A DNA stretch of 64,000 nucleotides, from NCBI RefSeq assembly GCF_012933555.1, contig NZ_JABBPK010000001.1, positions 4,380,001 to 4,444,000 on the forward strand. The letters run 5' to 3'. The stretch comes from Niallia alba. Its GTDB lineage: Bacteria > Bacillota > Bacilli > Bacillales > Cytobacillaceae. The position numbers were made by a program, and so were the translations under genes. This document shows, piece by piece, positions 26,114 to 35,995 of this stretch. A model generated the notes under the pieces. It worked only from the letters and a program-made list of their open reading frames with translations, did not search any database and was not told the DNA's origin. Position 1 is the stretch's first letter. Each line of letters opens with the position of its first letter.

Positions 26114-26326
26114 CTAATTAGAATTATTTTTAAAATACTCTCTAATCAATTTTTTTGACCCCTCAAATATGTCCTGTTCATTCCATTCCTGTGGAAAAGG
26201 TTTCTTTCCATAGATATCCATTAACTGCTTTTTTAGATCCTGGGGAAATGGGTACCAGTTTTTGTATCCGACATAGTAGAAGTATTCCTCTAACTTCCGT
26301 AGTTCTTTTTTAGTCATTACTGCCAT
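26114..26326 (-). CDS. Small accessory protein of the outer IS21
   Basis: 70 residues (MAVMTKKELRKLEEYFYYVG, then YKNWYPFPQDLKKQL). The ATG at 26326 overlaps the end of istB and has GGTGGAG before it, so it is coupled to istB. I recognise no domain; it is rich in aromatic and basic residues. A positional counterpart, different in sequence and broken, lies after istB of the inner element (28550-28750). So a short third gene after istB seems to be a habit of these elements. Confidence 0.5.
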   Translation of the reverse strand: MAVMTKKELRKLEEYFYYVGYKNWYPFPQDLKKQLMDIYGKKPFPQEWNEQDIFEGSKKLIREYFKNNSN

Positions 26327-26327
26327 A

Positions 26328-27082
26328 TTAGAGTGCTCCACCTAGTCCATGGCGCTCACGCATGGATATTTCGCCATCTATTAAGATTTGATAAGAATCA
26401 TGGATAATACGGTCTAAAATAGCTTCTGCTATCGTTTCATTCCCTAATTTCGTGTGCCATCCTCTAGGATCAATTTGCTAACAGAAGATTGTTGAAGCTA
26501 CTTTATGGCGAGCTTCTGCGATTTCTAGTAAGATTGCTGCTTCATCCGTTGATAAATCTGTCAGTAACCATTCATCCAAAATAAGTAAATCGACCTTCGT
26601 GTATTTTTTGATTAATTTACGATAACTTCCGTCCGCAGCTAATTTTGCTAGTGACAGTTCATCTAGTAATTCTGGCAAACGGATGTATTTAACTTTATAG
26701 AATTGACGACAAGCAGATACTCCGAATGCACTAGCTAAATAAGATTTACCTGAACCAGTAGGACCCTTCAATATGATATTGTGGCTTTCTAGGATATAGG
26801 TACCACTGGCAAGTTTTAAAATCAAATCTTTTTCTAATCTTCTATCCTCGTAATATTCTATATCTTCAATACAAGCATTCGAATTTATAAAAGTGGCTGA
26901 TTTTATTAAACGTTGAAGCGCATTGCTCTTACGACGAGAAAACTCTAAATCAACAAGCAAAGAAAAGCGATCGTCGAAATTCATCTTTTGAAATTCCTTG
27001 TTCAATGCCTGCTCTTTATAGGCTTCTGCCATTCCACTTAATTTCATTTCGTGCAATTTTTTAACGTTTGGTCATTCATCAT
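26328..27082 (-). pseudogene. IS21 helper ATPase IstB, frameshifted and with stop
   Basis: The IstB family is clear: NIILKGPTGSGKSYLASAFG (Walker A), VDLLILDEWLLTDL (Walker B), [20 protein letters not shown] near the end. Two lesions break it. A missing A in the run near 27048 shifts the frame after MMNDQTLKK, and a TAG at about 26478 replaces a serine codon (STIFC[13 protein letters not shown]). The start ATGATG overlaps the istA stop, as usual in IS21. Confidence 0.88.
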
Positions 27083-28549
27083 TTGTCCGTTCCTCCGTAG
27101 TAATTAGATCCTCTTGTGAAGCCAAAGTTATTTTCGCTAGTCTCTGTTTTTCGTCTCATTTCTTGCTCGGCATCACTCTTTTTATTGCTCTTTAATATAG
27201 TTTGAATACTTTTAACAGTTGGCCTTTTTGTCATAGAAATAATCATTTTACATGCACGTTCAATTTCATATTTTGTATAACGGCGCTCAAATTTTTTCAA
27301 AGTAAATATAGACTGTAACGCGAGTTTTTCTGTTTGAGATGTATCTAGAATATATTTAACAACATTCAATGTGGAAGCTCCGATACTTTCAGCCCATTCA
27401 AATGCAGCTTCTGGAGTTTGATCCACATATAACTTGTGATTTTCTGGCATATGATCACGAATAGTAGATAATTGACCGAATTTCCCATATAATCGTTTAT
27501 GGGAAGCTACCCGCATAAGATTGAAATATACCTCAACGAGGTCGTCTGAAAGTTTCACTTCGACTTGTCGATTGATATATTCATATGGAACTGAATAAAA
27601 CATACTATCGACAGAGATGTGATAGTCGGGACGTACTTTCGCTGTTTTCCATTCAGACATTTTGTAAGGTTTAGATGGTAGAGGGGAAAGTGCGAATTTC
27701 TCCTCTTCCTCAAACGCCGACAGACGACACCCTTTTTTGCGCGTGAAGGGGCGCTCATTGAATTCGGCTAATTTCTTCCAAACTTCTTCATTCAATTCAT
27801 CGATACTGAAACAATGTGTATTTCTTAATCCTGCAATAATCCATGTAGAGATAACATTAACGGAACCTTCTACACTAGCTTTGTCCTTAGGTGTTCGAAC
27901 CCGGGCAGGCATGACCACAGTATTGTAGTAGTCTGCCATTTCCCTATAAGTAGGATTTAAGACTAACTCGCGTGTGGTATGTTTCGTCACGCTTGCTTTA
28001 AGATTGTCTGGAACAATAATTTGTGTGCTTCCACCAAAATATTTGTAAGCGTGGTTGTGTGCGGAAATCCACGAATGTAAATCCATTGATAAGGTTGCTT
28101 CGGCATAAGATATTTGACTGCACGGTAATGTCGCAACGAAAACATAAGCCTTAGCCTTTTCCCCGGTATCTCTATCAATGATGAAGGAGGTCGATCCCGC
28201 CCAATCAACTTCCATGATTTCGCCTGGTTTTCTACGAATACGTAAAGTAGCTTTATATTTATCTGCGTATCTACTGTAATGTCGTAAAAAGCTACGATAG
28301 GAGTAAGGAATCTTATTGTTTGTCCGGCACTTCGCTTCATATTCATGATGTAGAAGAGAAAGTGTTACGTTAGGCTTAGCTAACTCATCATGAATGAGTA
28401 TTGCGAATAGATTGAGCCGGCAGTGCGGAGTTTTGAGCCACTATTTGCGGACATCTGAGCCAGTAAGTGCGGAGAAAGAGCCACTATTATTAAAATACAA
28501 AGTAATTAAAAAGCCATTAGAACAAGTTTCATTCCAATGGCCGCTTGTA

Positions 28550-28750
28550 TTATCTGAATCCTTTATCTCCTAAGTGCTTATCAATAATCTCAATTGCCCA
28601 ACGGACCAGTTCATCTTAATCTAAATTCTCTTCCTCATTCCATATGCAGGTAGGTAATAGTCTTTCTTCCACTGCCATCCTTACTTCATCGGGTAAATAC
28701 ATATGCATAAAATATCTTGCTATACGATTTTCAACTTCTATGGGAATCAT
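28550..28750 (-). pseudogene. Small accessory gene after istB of the inner IS21, with stop
   Basis: The ATG at 28750 overlaps the istB stop (ATGA). The frame reads MIPIEVENRIARYFMHMYLP, then DEVRMAVEERL up to EEENLD, then TAA, and continues DELVRWAIEIIDKHLGDKGF to a stop at 28550. One nonsense change at an otherwise open 66-codon frame. No domain recognised. Confidence 0.55.
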
Positions 28751-29502
28751 ATAGATACCCTCAATCCATGACGTTCTCTCATCGAAACTTCGCCATCAAC
28801 CAGAATCTTATAGGAGTCGTGAACGATTCGGTCAAGAATCGCATCTGCTATTTGTGCCTGTCCTAGTTTTGAGTGCCATCCTTCTGGAGAAAACTGAGAA
28901 CAGAAAATAGTTGATGCTTTCTTTAACCTTGATTCAATAATTTCCAACACATGGAGTACATTTTCTTCTGATAGCTCTGTTAATAACCACTCATCTACTA
29001 TCAGTAAATCGATCTTTTTGTATTTTTGAATCAACTTACGGAAACTTCCATCTGCTTCATATTTTGCTACTGCTAATTCATCAAGTAATTCTGGTAATCG
29101 AATATATTTTACTTTGTAATATTGGCGACATGCATGAACACCAAAGGCGTTTGATATCCACGTTTTCCCGTTCCCAGAGGCTCCCATTAAAATAATGTTA
29201 TGGTGGTTTTGAATATAATTTCCTGTTGCTAACTCTAGTATTTGCTTCTTGTCTAAATGGCGATCTGGATGATATTCGATATCTTCAATGGCTGCTGTCG
29301 GCTCACTGAAGGTCGCTTGTTTAATTAATCTTTCTAGTCTATTAGATTTTCTTCTATCATATTCATAATCTACTAAGAGATTGAATCTATCATCAAAATC
29401 CATCCCCTTGTAATCTTTATTCTGTCCTTGTTGCTGATATAATTCAGCCATCGCACCCATTTTCATCTCTATTAATTTACGTAAAGTCTCTTGGTTCATC
29501 AT
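28747..29502 (-). CDS. istB: IS21 helper ATPase IstB (inner element)
   Basis: 251 residues. Walker A is NIILMGASGNGKTWISNAFG, Walker B IDLLIVDEWLLTEL, and the end is DRIVHDSYKILVDGEVSMRE. IstB remodels target DNA and assists the IstA transposase. Its start overlaps the end of istA, and its stop overlaps the small accessory gene. It is complete and about 60-70 percent similar by eye to the broken copy at 26328-27082. Confidence 0.93.
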   Translation of the reverse strand: MMNQETLRKLIEMKMGAMAELYQQQGQNKDYKGMDFDDRFNLLVDYEYDRRKSNRLERLIKQATFSEPTAAIEDIEYHPDRHLDKKQILELATGNYIQNHHNIILMGASGNGKTWISNAFGVHACRQYYKVKYIRLPELLDELAVAKYEADGSFRKLIQKYKKIDLLIVDEWLLTELSEENVLHVLEIIESRLKKASTIFCSQFSPEGWHSKLGQAQIADAILDRIVHDSYKILVDGEVSMRERHGLRVSI

Positions 29503-31037
29503 TTATTATCTCTCCCAAAGTATTTAGCCCCACGGACAAATCCATAATCATCAGAGGTGTTGCTAATAACTGTATTTTGTTTTTGTTTTCTTTTCTTATT
29601 TCTTTCCAATACGCTTTTTAAAACAGAAACCGTTGGATTTGATGATATTTCAAGTAATGTTTCTACTGCTTTCTCCATGTCTGTCTTTGTGTGTTTTGTT
29701 GATAGATTTCTTAGTACACTAAGAATATTTAATGCCTTTTTCTCCACATTTACTTCTAAGATATAAGAAACAAACTTAGTCATGGATGGTCCAATCGTTT
29801 CTGCCCACTTCCGATTATTATCAGGATTATGTTCTAAATATAATCGGTGATTATCAGGCATATGATCTATGTTTGTAGAAAACTGACCAATTTCACCTTT
29901 TAATCGTTTATGGGATGCAATACGGACTTCTTTGAAGTAAACTTCAATTAAATCCGTAGTTAGTCGAACGTCGACATTCTCTCGGACATAATCATATGGA
30001 ACGGAATAATACATTCGTTCAACTTGGATGTGGTAGTTCAGTTGAACTTTTGCTGTTTTCCATTCCGCAAGTTTATACCGTGTTTGAGGAAGCGGTTGAA
30101 GGTAGGATCTCTCTTCTTCCTCAAACACCTTTTTACGCGAACCAGGTCGTTTTTGAAAATCAACGGTGTTGATTTCCTCTAGCCTTTCAAAGATTTGTTG
30201 ATTTAAATCTCCGATATGAAAACATTGATAGTTTCTTAACGGAGCGATAATTTGCCGAGAAATATATCCAACAGTTCCTTCGACGCTTGCTTTATCTTTT
30301 GGACTGCGAATACGGCTCGGAACAATGATAGTATGGTAATAATCTGCAAATTCACGATAGGCTTCATTCAGAATAGGCTCTTCTCGATGTGCTTTCGTAA
30401 CACCTGTTTTTAAATTATCGGGAACCAGTGTTTCAGGAACTCCCCCAAAATACTCCAATGCATGGATGTGAGCAGTAAGCCAATTAGCTGACTTCCTATC
30501 TAAAAATGCCTCAACATAGCTGAATTGACTATAAGGCAAGGTCGCAATAAAAACATATGCTGGAATCATTTCTCCTGTTGAACGATCTATCATTTGTAGC
30601 GTAGATCCAACCCAATCTACCTCCATGACTTCACCTGGCTTTCTTCGAATAGGCATTGTTAACTTATACTTCTTCGCATATTTTCCATAGTTTTCACAAA
30701 AAGTACGATAGGCATAGGGAATTTTTCCACCATCACGTGCTTCTGTCGCATACTCATGATGCAATAAAGTCAAGGTGACATTCTTTTTTTGTAACTCCTT
30801 ATGAACCTTTTCCCAATCAACTGGAAAGTATCCTTTCTCCATAGCTTGTTTCTCTGGAAAAAGAAAAGCTTCTAACCATGGATTGGTCATTGTATCGTTC
30901 AAACTTTCCACACCGAGTTTCTTGGCACGTTGAACGACATCAGAAACGGTATTCCTTGAATGTCCAGTACTAGAACTAATGGTCCTCTGACTGATTCCTT
31001 CAAAATGAAGTTCCAGAATCTTACGACAATTAATCAT
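29499..31037 (-). CDS. istA: IS21 transposase IstA (inner element)
   Basis: 512 residues from the ATG at 31037, preceded by AGGAGGTTTTTATT. It has an N-terminal helix-turn-helix (ISQRTISSSTGHSRNTVSDV), the rve catalytic core with D in MEVDWVGS, D in VPDNLKTGV and E in KDKASVEG, and a C-terminal beta-barrel-like region. It is intact and probably supplies transposition of the inner element. Confidence 0.93.
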   Translation of the reverse strand: MINCRKILELHFEGISQRTISSSTGHSRNTVSDVVQRAKKLGVESLNDTMTNPWLEAFLFPEKQAMEKGYFPVDWEKVHKELQKKNVTLTLLHHEYATEARDGGKIPYAYRTFCENYGKYAKKYKLTMPIRRKPGEVMEVDWVGSTLQMIDRSTGEMIPAYVFIATLPYSQFSYVEAFLDRKSANWLTAHIHALEYFGGVPETLVPDNLKTGVTKAHREEPILNEAYREFADYYHTIIVPSRIRSPKDKASVEGTVGYISRQIIAPLRNYQCFHIGDLNQQIFERLEEINTVDFQKRPGSRKKVFEEEERSYLQPLPQTRYKLAEWKTAKVQLNYHIQVERMYYSVPYDYVRENVDVRLTTDLIEVYFKEVRIASHKRLKGEIGQFSTNIDHMPDNHRLYLEHNPDNNRKWAETIGPSMTKFVSYILEVNVEKKALNILSVLRNLSTKHTKTDMEKAVETLLEISSNPTVSVLKSVLERNKKRKQKQNTVISNTSDDYGFVRGAKYFGRDNK

Positions 31038-31757
31038 AATAAAAACCTCCTGTATATTAGTGTCATGCTTGATTGCATGCAACATAATTATACAAGAGGC
31101 TTTCGTGATTCTATTTATAATGGCTCTCCATTCCGCAAAGGGTGGCTCTTTTCTCCGCAATGACTGGCTCAAAACTCCGCATAAGTGGCTCATTTCATCT
31201 GCAATAATCAATGAATTTAATCAAAGTCCAACGGTAGTCTTCCTGACCCCTCCAAAGTCTTCTCAGGATAGAGAAATTCCTCAATTCATTTATCTGTCAT
31301 TTCTTCATCTAACGGACAGACTAATCCCTTCTTTTTAGCGAGATGGATAATCTCTGTTACTTTTTGACGAGAGTTGCCAGTACTTGCAGCGATGCCTCTA
31401 AGACTGGATTCCTTCATCGTGTAACTCCAATATCTTTTGATAATGGATCATAAAAAAATACCTCCATATAAAAAATGTCACACCCGAAGGTATGCTCATT
31501 AATTATACAAAGGTATGAAGTGGTAAACGCATGGCATTTACTGGTACATTCCATGTCATTCAGTGGTAAAAATTATGTCAGAGGTGGTACATTTCGTTGG
31601 CCGTAATCATTTTTAGCTTTAATTATCTTTTAAAAAAAAATGAAAGAAAACTAGCATAGAAAAGTGGAGTTTCTTAAATTAGATTAAACTAGAAAAATAA
31701 TTTGATAAAAAACTATTTAAACTGTATATTACAATCAAAGAAGATAACCCGTTATTT

Positions 31758-32951
31758 TTAATAGTTTTTTAACTCTAATAGTCTATTATTCAAAGCTTCA
31801 TAACTATCTTCTTTTATTAAAATCATTGCTTCAAAATTATTTATATTTACTATTGGTTCATTAACATTTTTCATTTGGTTCTTTTCTAGTTCTAATATCC
31901 AATTATTCTTTTCCGCTAGTGAATCTAACTCAACTTTTCTTTCTATAAAATATTTTCTATAGGCACCGATATAATTTTGTGGTTTTGTAATAGGTGGAAA
32001 TTCTACTTTTATATTTTCTAATTGGTTCTTATGTTGTTCTATTAACAGTTCAATAAAATTTATATTATAGGCATGTTTTAATAATTGAATTGTTTTCCCA
32101 CCACCTATCCTACAAGCTACTTCATTGAAAATAAGTCTATTATCATTTGTTATAAAAAATTCTAAGTGGACAGCAGAGATAAATTTTTCTGACTTATTAA
32201 GTAGGTTCAAAATCTTTTCAGTATAAGTTTTGATTTGTTCCCTCTTTCTTTGGTTATCCATTATTTTACTAGTTAAAGTTGTAAAACCATCATCATTATT
32301 TATTACTGATTCTAAACAATTTCTATCATATTCATGGATGGCATACCAAATTAGAGATCCATCTTTTTGTATTCCTTCTACTGTATACATTCGTGCATCT
32401 ATCCATTCTTCAACAATATAATCTTCGAATGTTTCGATTTTCTCAGATGCCTTATCTAAATCACTCGCACAATTTATTTTAAATGTATTATTTGTTGCCC
32501 ATGATTTCTTATGTTTTAGAACTAAAGGATATCCATATTCACTTCCAAATTTTTCTATATCTTTTTTGTTTTTGATTGATTGATATATCGGCATCTCAAT
32601 ATCATAATCTCTCAAAGTATCTTTCATTATTAATTTATCTCTGTAGCGGATGGCACAAAACTCACTTTGACCTGTTAAACCTGCTAAACGTCTTATCACG
32701 GCTGCTCGTTCAACATCTGACTCATCTACAGCTATTACTAAGTCTATATTTTTATTTTTTATTAAATCTACTGAAAAGTTAACTATTTTATCATTGTTTA
32801 AATAATAATCGAAATGATATACATTTTCTAAATTTTGAATATATTCGTTAAAAAACCTAGAATCTGTTACAACAAATATTTTATCAGTAATAACATCCGA
32901 ATAATTTTTAAAAACTTTAAAAGGAACTCTACTTAAAAATAATATTTTCAA
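31758..32951 (-). CDS. ATP-grasp ligase 2
   Basis: About 397 residues. Landmarks are DESDVERAAVIRRLAGLTGQ, YRDKLIMKDTLRDYDIEMP, the nucleotide loop YGYPLVLKHKKSWATNNTF, and the metal end VHLEFFITNDNRLIFNEVAC followed by RIGGGK. It is built like ATP-grasp 1 but clearly divergent. The nucleotide-binding segment lacks the usual glycine-rich GAGS. I choose the TTG at 32951, because AAGGTG lies 7 bases before it and too near the GTG at 32960. It ends the minus-strand group that starts at 37940, though 390 bases of non-coding sequence separate it. It probably activates an amino acid or small acid. Confidence 0.83.
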   Translation of the reverse strand: MKILFLSRVPFKVFKNYSDVITDKIFVVTDSRFFNEYIQNLENVYHFDYYLNNDKIVNFSVDLIKNKNIDLVIAVDESDVERAAVIRRLAGLTGQSEFCAIRYRDKLIMKDTLRDYDIEMPIYQSIKNKKDIEKFGSEYGYPLVLKHKKSWATNNTFKINCASDLDKASEKIETFEDYIVEEWIDARMYTVEGIQKDGSLIWYAIHEYDRNCLESVINNDDGFTTLTSKIMDNQRKREQIKTYTEKILNLLNKSEKFISAVHLEFFITNDNRLIFNEVACRIGGGKTIQLLKHAYNINFIELLIEQHKNQLENIKVEFPPITKPQNYIGAYRKYFIERKVELDSLAEKNNWILELEKNQMKNVNEPIVNINNFEAMILIKEDSYEALNNRLLELKNY

Positions 32952-32960
32952 ATCAATCAC

Positions 32961-33350
32961 ACCTTAGTTTAGTATATTTTTTTAGGAAAATTCTCATTGA
33001 GGAGTTATTTTATTTGCTATTTTCATCTTTGTTGCTGACTAATATAATTTTATTTACTATTAATATTTGAACTATCAGTATAGGACAGCATATTCTCCAA
33101 TATATATATCAAATTCCAATAATTTAAACCGTATTTTTATAACAATCAAATAGAGAACATATCTTACTGAGAGATAGATTAGCGAAATCAAACAAATATT
33201 CTACCAATTACAGCTACAAATACGATTATCTGTATAAAAGCATATTTTATCTAAGAAGTTAGTCCGTCTTCCCAATACTAAGCAACCTCTATTAAGCGTT
33301 TATTTAGATAAAACAAATTACTAATTCTTTATAAAAAGAATTTATATTAT
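32961..33350. other. Non-coding stretch between ATP-grasp 2 and the 45-codon ORF
   Basis: About 390 very AT-rich bases. I see no gene with a ribosome binding site and no strong hairpin. It probably holds the promoter of ATP-grasp 2. Confidence 0.45.
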
Positions 33351-33488
33351 TTATTTTATAATTTTACTAAGTTCATCTTTTAGCTCATCTAAAATTTCTT
33401 TTGTATTTATTTCACCTTTGAGGCTCTTTTTATAAATTTTTGTCAGCAACTCTTTAAATTGATCATTTTCTAAATTTCTATTATGCAA
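33351..33488 (-). CDS. 45-residue ORF of unknown function
   Basis: TTG start at 33488 with AGGTAGGGTGAAA before it. The peptide (LHNRNLENDQFKELLTKIYK, then KSLKGEINTKEILDELKDEL, ending SKIIK) is highly charged and mostly helical in appearance. It has no cysteine and no signal peptide. It lies 78 bases after the aminotransferase stop and so could be the last gene of the sugar-amino acid operon. It could be a carrier or partner peptide, a small regulator, or a chance frame. I do not recognise a family. Confidence 0.4.
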   Translation of the reverse strand: MHNRNLENDQFKELLTKIYKKSLKGEINTKEILDELKDELSKIIK

Positions 33489-33566
33489 ATTTCACCCTAC
33501 CTTTTTAATTGAATTTTATACAGAAAAAGAATAAATTAATCTTATCTTTATGAAATATAAGAAAAT

Positions 33567-34691
33567 TCATCTAAATAATTCTTTAATTATTTTCACTACC
33601 TTATTTATTTGAATTTCACTCATTTTAGTATCACTTGGAAGACAAATACCTCTATTAAATATTTGTTCAGATATACTAATCCCATAATTATTATGATTTA
33701 TAAAGTCACATGATTTATAAAACGGTTGTAAGTGTAAAGGTTTCCACACTGGCCTACTTTCAATATTATTTTTTTCTAAAGCTATAATTATATCAATTGG
33801 GTCTAATCCACAATTGATATCCAAGGTAAAACATGATAACCAATAATTAGGAGTTCCATAGTTTTGAATTGGCATCATTTTAATAGCTTCAATTTCTTCA
33901 AATGATTTTAAATAGCTATCATAAATAGACTTTTTGCTATTAATTCTATTTGTTAATTCTGTTAATTGTCCTCTTCCTATCCCTGCAAGAATATTACTCA
34001 TTCTATAATTATATCCCAGCTCACTATGTTGATAATATCTAGCATTATCTTTTGATTGTGATGACCAAAAACGGACCTTATCAATAGCGACTCTATTATT
34101 TGAAACTAGCATCCCGCCTCCACTAGTCGTTATGATTTTATTTCCATTAAATGAATAAATACCAAAATCCCCTATTGTACCAGTATAGTTACCCTTATAT
34201 GTACCACCTAAACTTTCAGCTGCATCCTCAATAACTGGAACATTATATTCTTTACATATCTGCATAATTTCATCCATAGAAGCTGCCTGTCCATATAAAT
34301 GTACTACTATTACAGCTTTTGGTTTATATTTTTTAAAAGCTTTTCGTAAAGCAATTGGACTCATATTCCAACTATTAGGTTCACTATCTATAAATACTGG
34401 AGTAGCATTTTGGTAAACTATAGGATTGGCACTAGCTGCAAAAGTTAGTGATGAACAAAAAACAAAATCCCCTTTACTTATTCCAAGGAATTTAAGAGCC
34501 ATATGTATAGCTGCAGTACCAGAGGATAGTGCTACAGCATGTTTAATATTTACATATTCTGATAGTTCTTTTTCGAAAAATTCTATATTCTCTCCAATAG
34601 GAGCAATCCAATTAGAATCAAAAGCTGCATTAATATATTGCATTTCATTCCCTGACATATGAGGTGAAGATAGATAAATTTTTTTATTCAT
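33567..34691 (-). CDS. DegT/DnrJ/EryC1 sugar aminotransferase, EpsN/PglE-like
   Basis: 374 residues of a PLP-dependent nucleotide-sugar aminotransferase. It begins KIYLSSPHMSGNEMQYI and has NWIAPIGENIEFFEKELSEY, SSGTAAIHMALKFLGI, VIEDAAESLGGTYKG and the PLP lysine in FNGNKIITTSGGGM. By eye it is very close to EpsN of Bacillus subtilis, which makes UDP-4-amino-4,6-dideoxy-GlcNAc. It lies 15 bases after the 4,6-dehydratase gene, which supplies the 4-keto substrate. The product could enter a surface polysaccharide or a small molecule. Confidence 0.9.
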   Translation of the reverse strand: MNKKIYLSSPHMSGNEMQYINAAFDSNWIAPIGENIEFFEKELSEYVNIKHAVALSSGTAAIHMALKFLGISKGDFVFCSSLTFAASANPIVYQNATPVFIDSEPNSWNMSPIALRKAFKKYKPKAVIVVHLYGQAASMDEIMQICKEYNVPVIEDAAESLGGTYKGNYTGTIGDFGIYSFNGNKIITTSGGGMLVSNNRVAIDKVRFWSSQSKDNARYYQHSELGYNYRMSNILAGIGRGQLTELTNRINSKKSIYDSYLKSFEEIEAIKMMPIQNYGTPNYWLSCFTLDINCGLDPIDIIIALEKNNIESRPVWKPLHLQPFYKSCDFINHNNYGISISEQIFNRGICLPSDTKMSEIQINKVVKIIKELFR

Positions 34692-34706
34692 AGCAACAAT
34701 TCTCCA

Positions 34707-35966
34707 TTAAGAAAAAAATAAAACAGTTTCTTGTGTATTTTTTTGTTCATTGGTTAACCTTAATAAATATTCTCTCAGCTCATTCTTATTATATTTTGTG
34801 TATTCCTCAATTAATTTATATATTTCATTTATATCGATGTCTATAGATTTACCTATATATATACCAGGATATACTGATTTCTGAATAATTTCTTGTTCAT
34901 CCAAAAGCTCTTCAAACATTTTTTCACCAGGCCTTAAGCCACTAAATTCTATTTTTATGTCACCTTCGCAAAAGCCGGAAAGTTCAATTAATTTATTTGC
35001 AATATCAATTATTTTTACTGGTTCACCCATATCAAGAACAAATATTTCTCCACCTTTAGCAATACTACCTGCTTGGATTACTAACCTTGAAGCTTCTGGA
35101 ATTGTCATAAAATACCTAACTACTTTAGGATGGGTAACAGTTACGGGACCACCATTCTCAATTTGTTTTTTAAAAAGTGGAATTACACTTCCACGACTAC
35201 CTAATACATTTCCAAATCTTACTGTAATAAATCTTGTATTACTAGTACGATCCATGTAGTGCACAATCATTTCTGCTAATTTTTTAGTTGCCCCCATTAC
35301 ATTTGTTGGATTGACAGCCTTATCCGTAGATATCATTACGAATGTTTCCACGTTAAATAAATTAGCAGCTTCAGCAACATTTTTTGTTCCAATTAGATTG
35401 TTTTTTAAAGCCTCCTCTGGGTTTCTTTCCATCAGAGGAACATGTTTATGTGCAGCAGCATGATATATTATATCTGGATTATGTTCGTGCATTACTGAAT
35501 ATATTTTCCTTTTATCCTGGATATCTGCAATTTCTGTTACAATTTCAGTTATATTACTTTCATTATATCTATTTAATTCCATCTCTATATTGTATATACT
35601 ATATTCTCCATGTCCAAGAAGAACTATTTTTCGGGGCATAAATGGTAATAATTGTTTACATATCTCTGAACCGATGGACCCTCCGGCACCTGTAACGAGT
35701 ACTACTTTATCAAGTATATAATTGAAAACTCCATCTAAATTTAATATTACAGATTTACGATTTAATAAATCTTCCATATTAATATTTAAGTCTTTATTTT
35801 TCCTGTTTTTTATTTTATTGAATTTTTTATCATATTTAATTGAACTTCCAATTTTTTTTGGTGTCTTTCTAAATACTTTACGAGTTATGTCATTTGTGTT
35901 TATTGTTTCCTTGAATATTCTATTTTCTAATCGTTCACTAATAAAATTCATGCTAAATTTTCTCAT
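34707..35966 (-). CDS. UDP-GlcNAc 4,6-dehydratase, EpsC/PglF-like, without membrane anchor
   Basis: 419 residues from the ATG at 35966, which has TGGAG 9 bases before it. The SDR core is clear: VLVTGAGGSIGSEICKQLLP, DIIYHAAAHKHVPLMERNPE, the catalytic STDKAVNPTNVMGATKKLAE, and VRFGNVLGSRGSVIPLF. EpsC and PglF carry four N-terminal membrane helices; here ~90 hydrophilic, basic residues stand in their place, so the enzyme is probably soluble. It precedes the aminotransferase by 15 bases and follows the AlaRS-like gene by 29. The expected reaction is UDP-GlcNAc to the UDP-4-keto-6-deoxy sugar. Confidence 0.9.
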   Translation of the reverse strand: MRKFSMNFISERLENRIFKETINTNDITRKVFRKTPKKIGSSIKYDKKFNKIKNRKNKDLNINMEDLLNRKSVILNLDGVFNYILDKVVLVTGAGGSIGSEICKQLLPFMPRKIVLLGHGEYSIYNIEMELNRYNESNITEIVTEIADIQDKRKIYSVMHEHNPDIIYHAAAHKHVPLMERNPEEALKNNLIGTKNVAEAANLFNVETFVMISTDKAVNPTNVMGATKKLAEMIVHYMDRTSNTRFITVRFGNVLGSRGSVIPLFKKQIENGGPVTVTHPKVVRYFMTIPEASRLVIQAGSIAKGGEIFVLDMGEPVKIIDIANKLIELSGFCEGDIKIEFSGLRPGEKMFEELLDEQEIIQKSVYPGIYIGKSIDIDINEIYKLIEEYTKYNKNELREYLLRLTNEQKNTQETVLFFS

Positions 35967-35995
35967 ATGTATAGACTCCATATTATTAGATAGTT

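Larger units (their letters stand above)
28395..31210. mobile_element. Inner IS21-family element, transposition genes intact
   Basis: The left end TGAGTATTGC and the right end (as reverse complement) TGATTATTGC mark the boundaries, followed inside by repeated GCGGAGTTTTGAGCCA boxes. The target duplication is ATGAA at 28390-28394 and 31211-31215. Removing the insert and one ATGAA rejoins the outer istA in frame. Size 2816 bp. IstA and istB are open, so this copy may be able to move. Confidence 0.9.
27079..31451 (-). pseudogene. IS21 transposase IstA of the outer element, split by the inner IS21
   Basis: The N-terminal part is at 31211-31451 (MIHYQKILELHDEGIQSLRG, then GSGRLPLDFD), and the catalytic part at 27079-28394 (MEVDWAGS, IVPDNLKASV and KDKASVEG, the DDE residues). 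The inner element inserted between them with an ATGAA duplication. The N-terminal part also has two in-frame stops, TGA at a tryptophan codon (MTDK-stop-IEEFLYPEK) and TAA after LDFD. So the gene was probably dead in any case. Confidence 0.9.
25957..31609. mobile_element. Outer IS21-family element (decayed), carrying a second IS21 inside
   Basis: The ends are 12 bp perfect inverted repeats: TGATTACGGCCA at 25957-25968 and TGGCCGTAATCA at 31598-31609. Several GTGGTA-type boxes lie inside each end, as usual for IS21. The element contains a small accessory gene, istB and istA on the minus strand. Its istA is split by the inner element at 28395-31210, and both istA and istB have point damage. Without the insert it is ~2.83 kb. 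T-rich flanks prevent a clear target duplication call. Confidence 0.88.
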
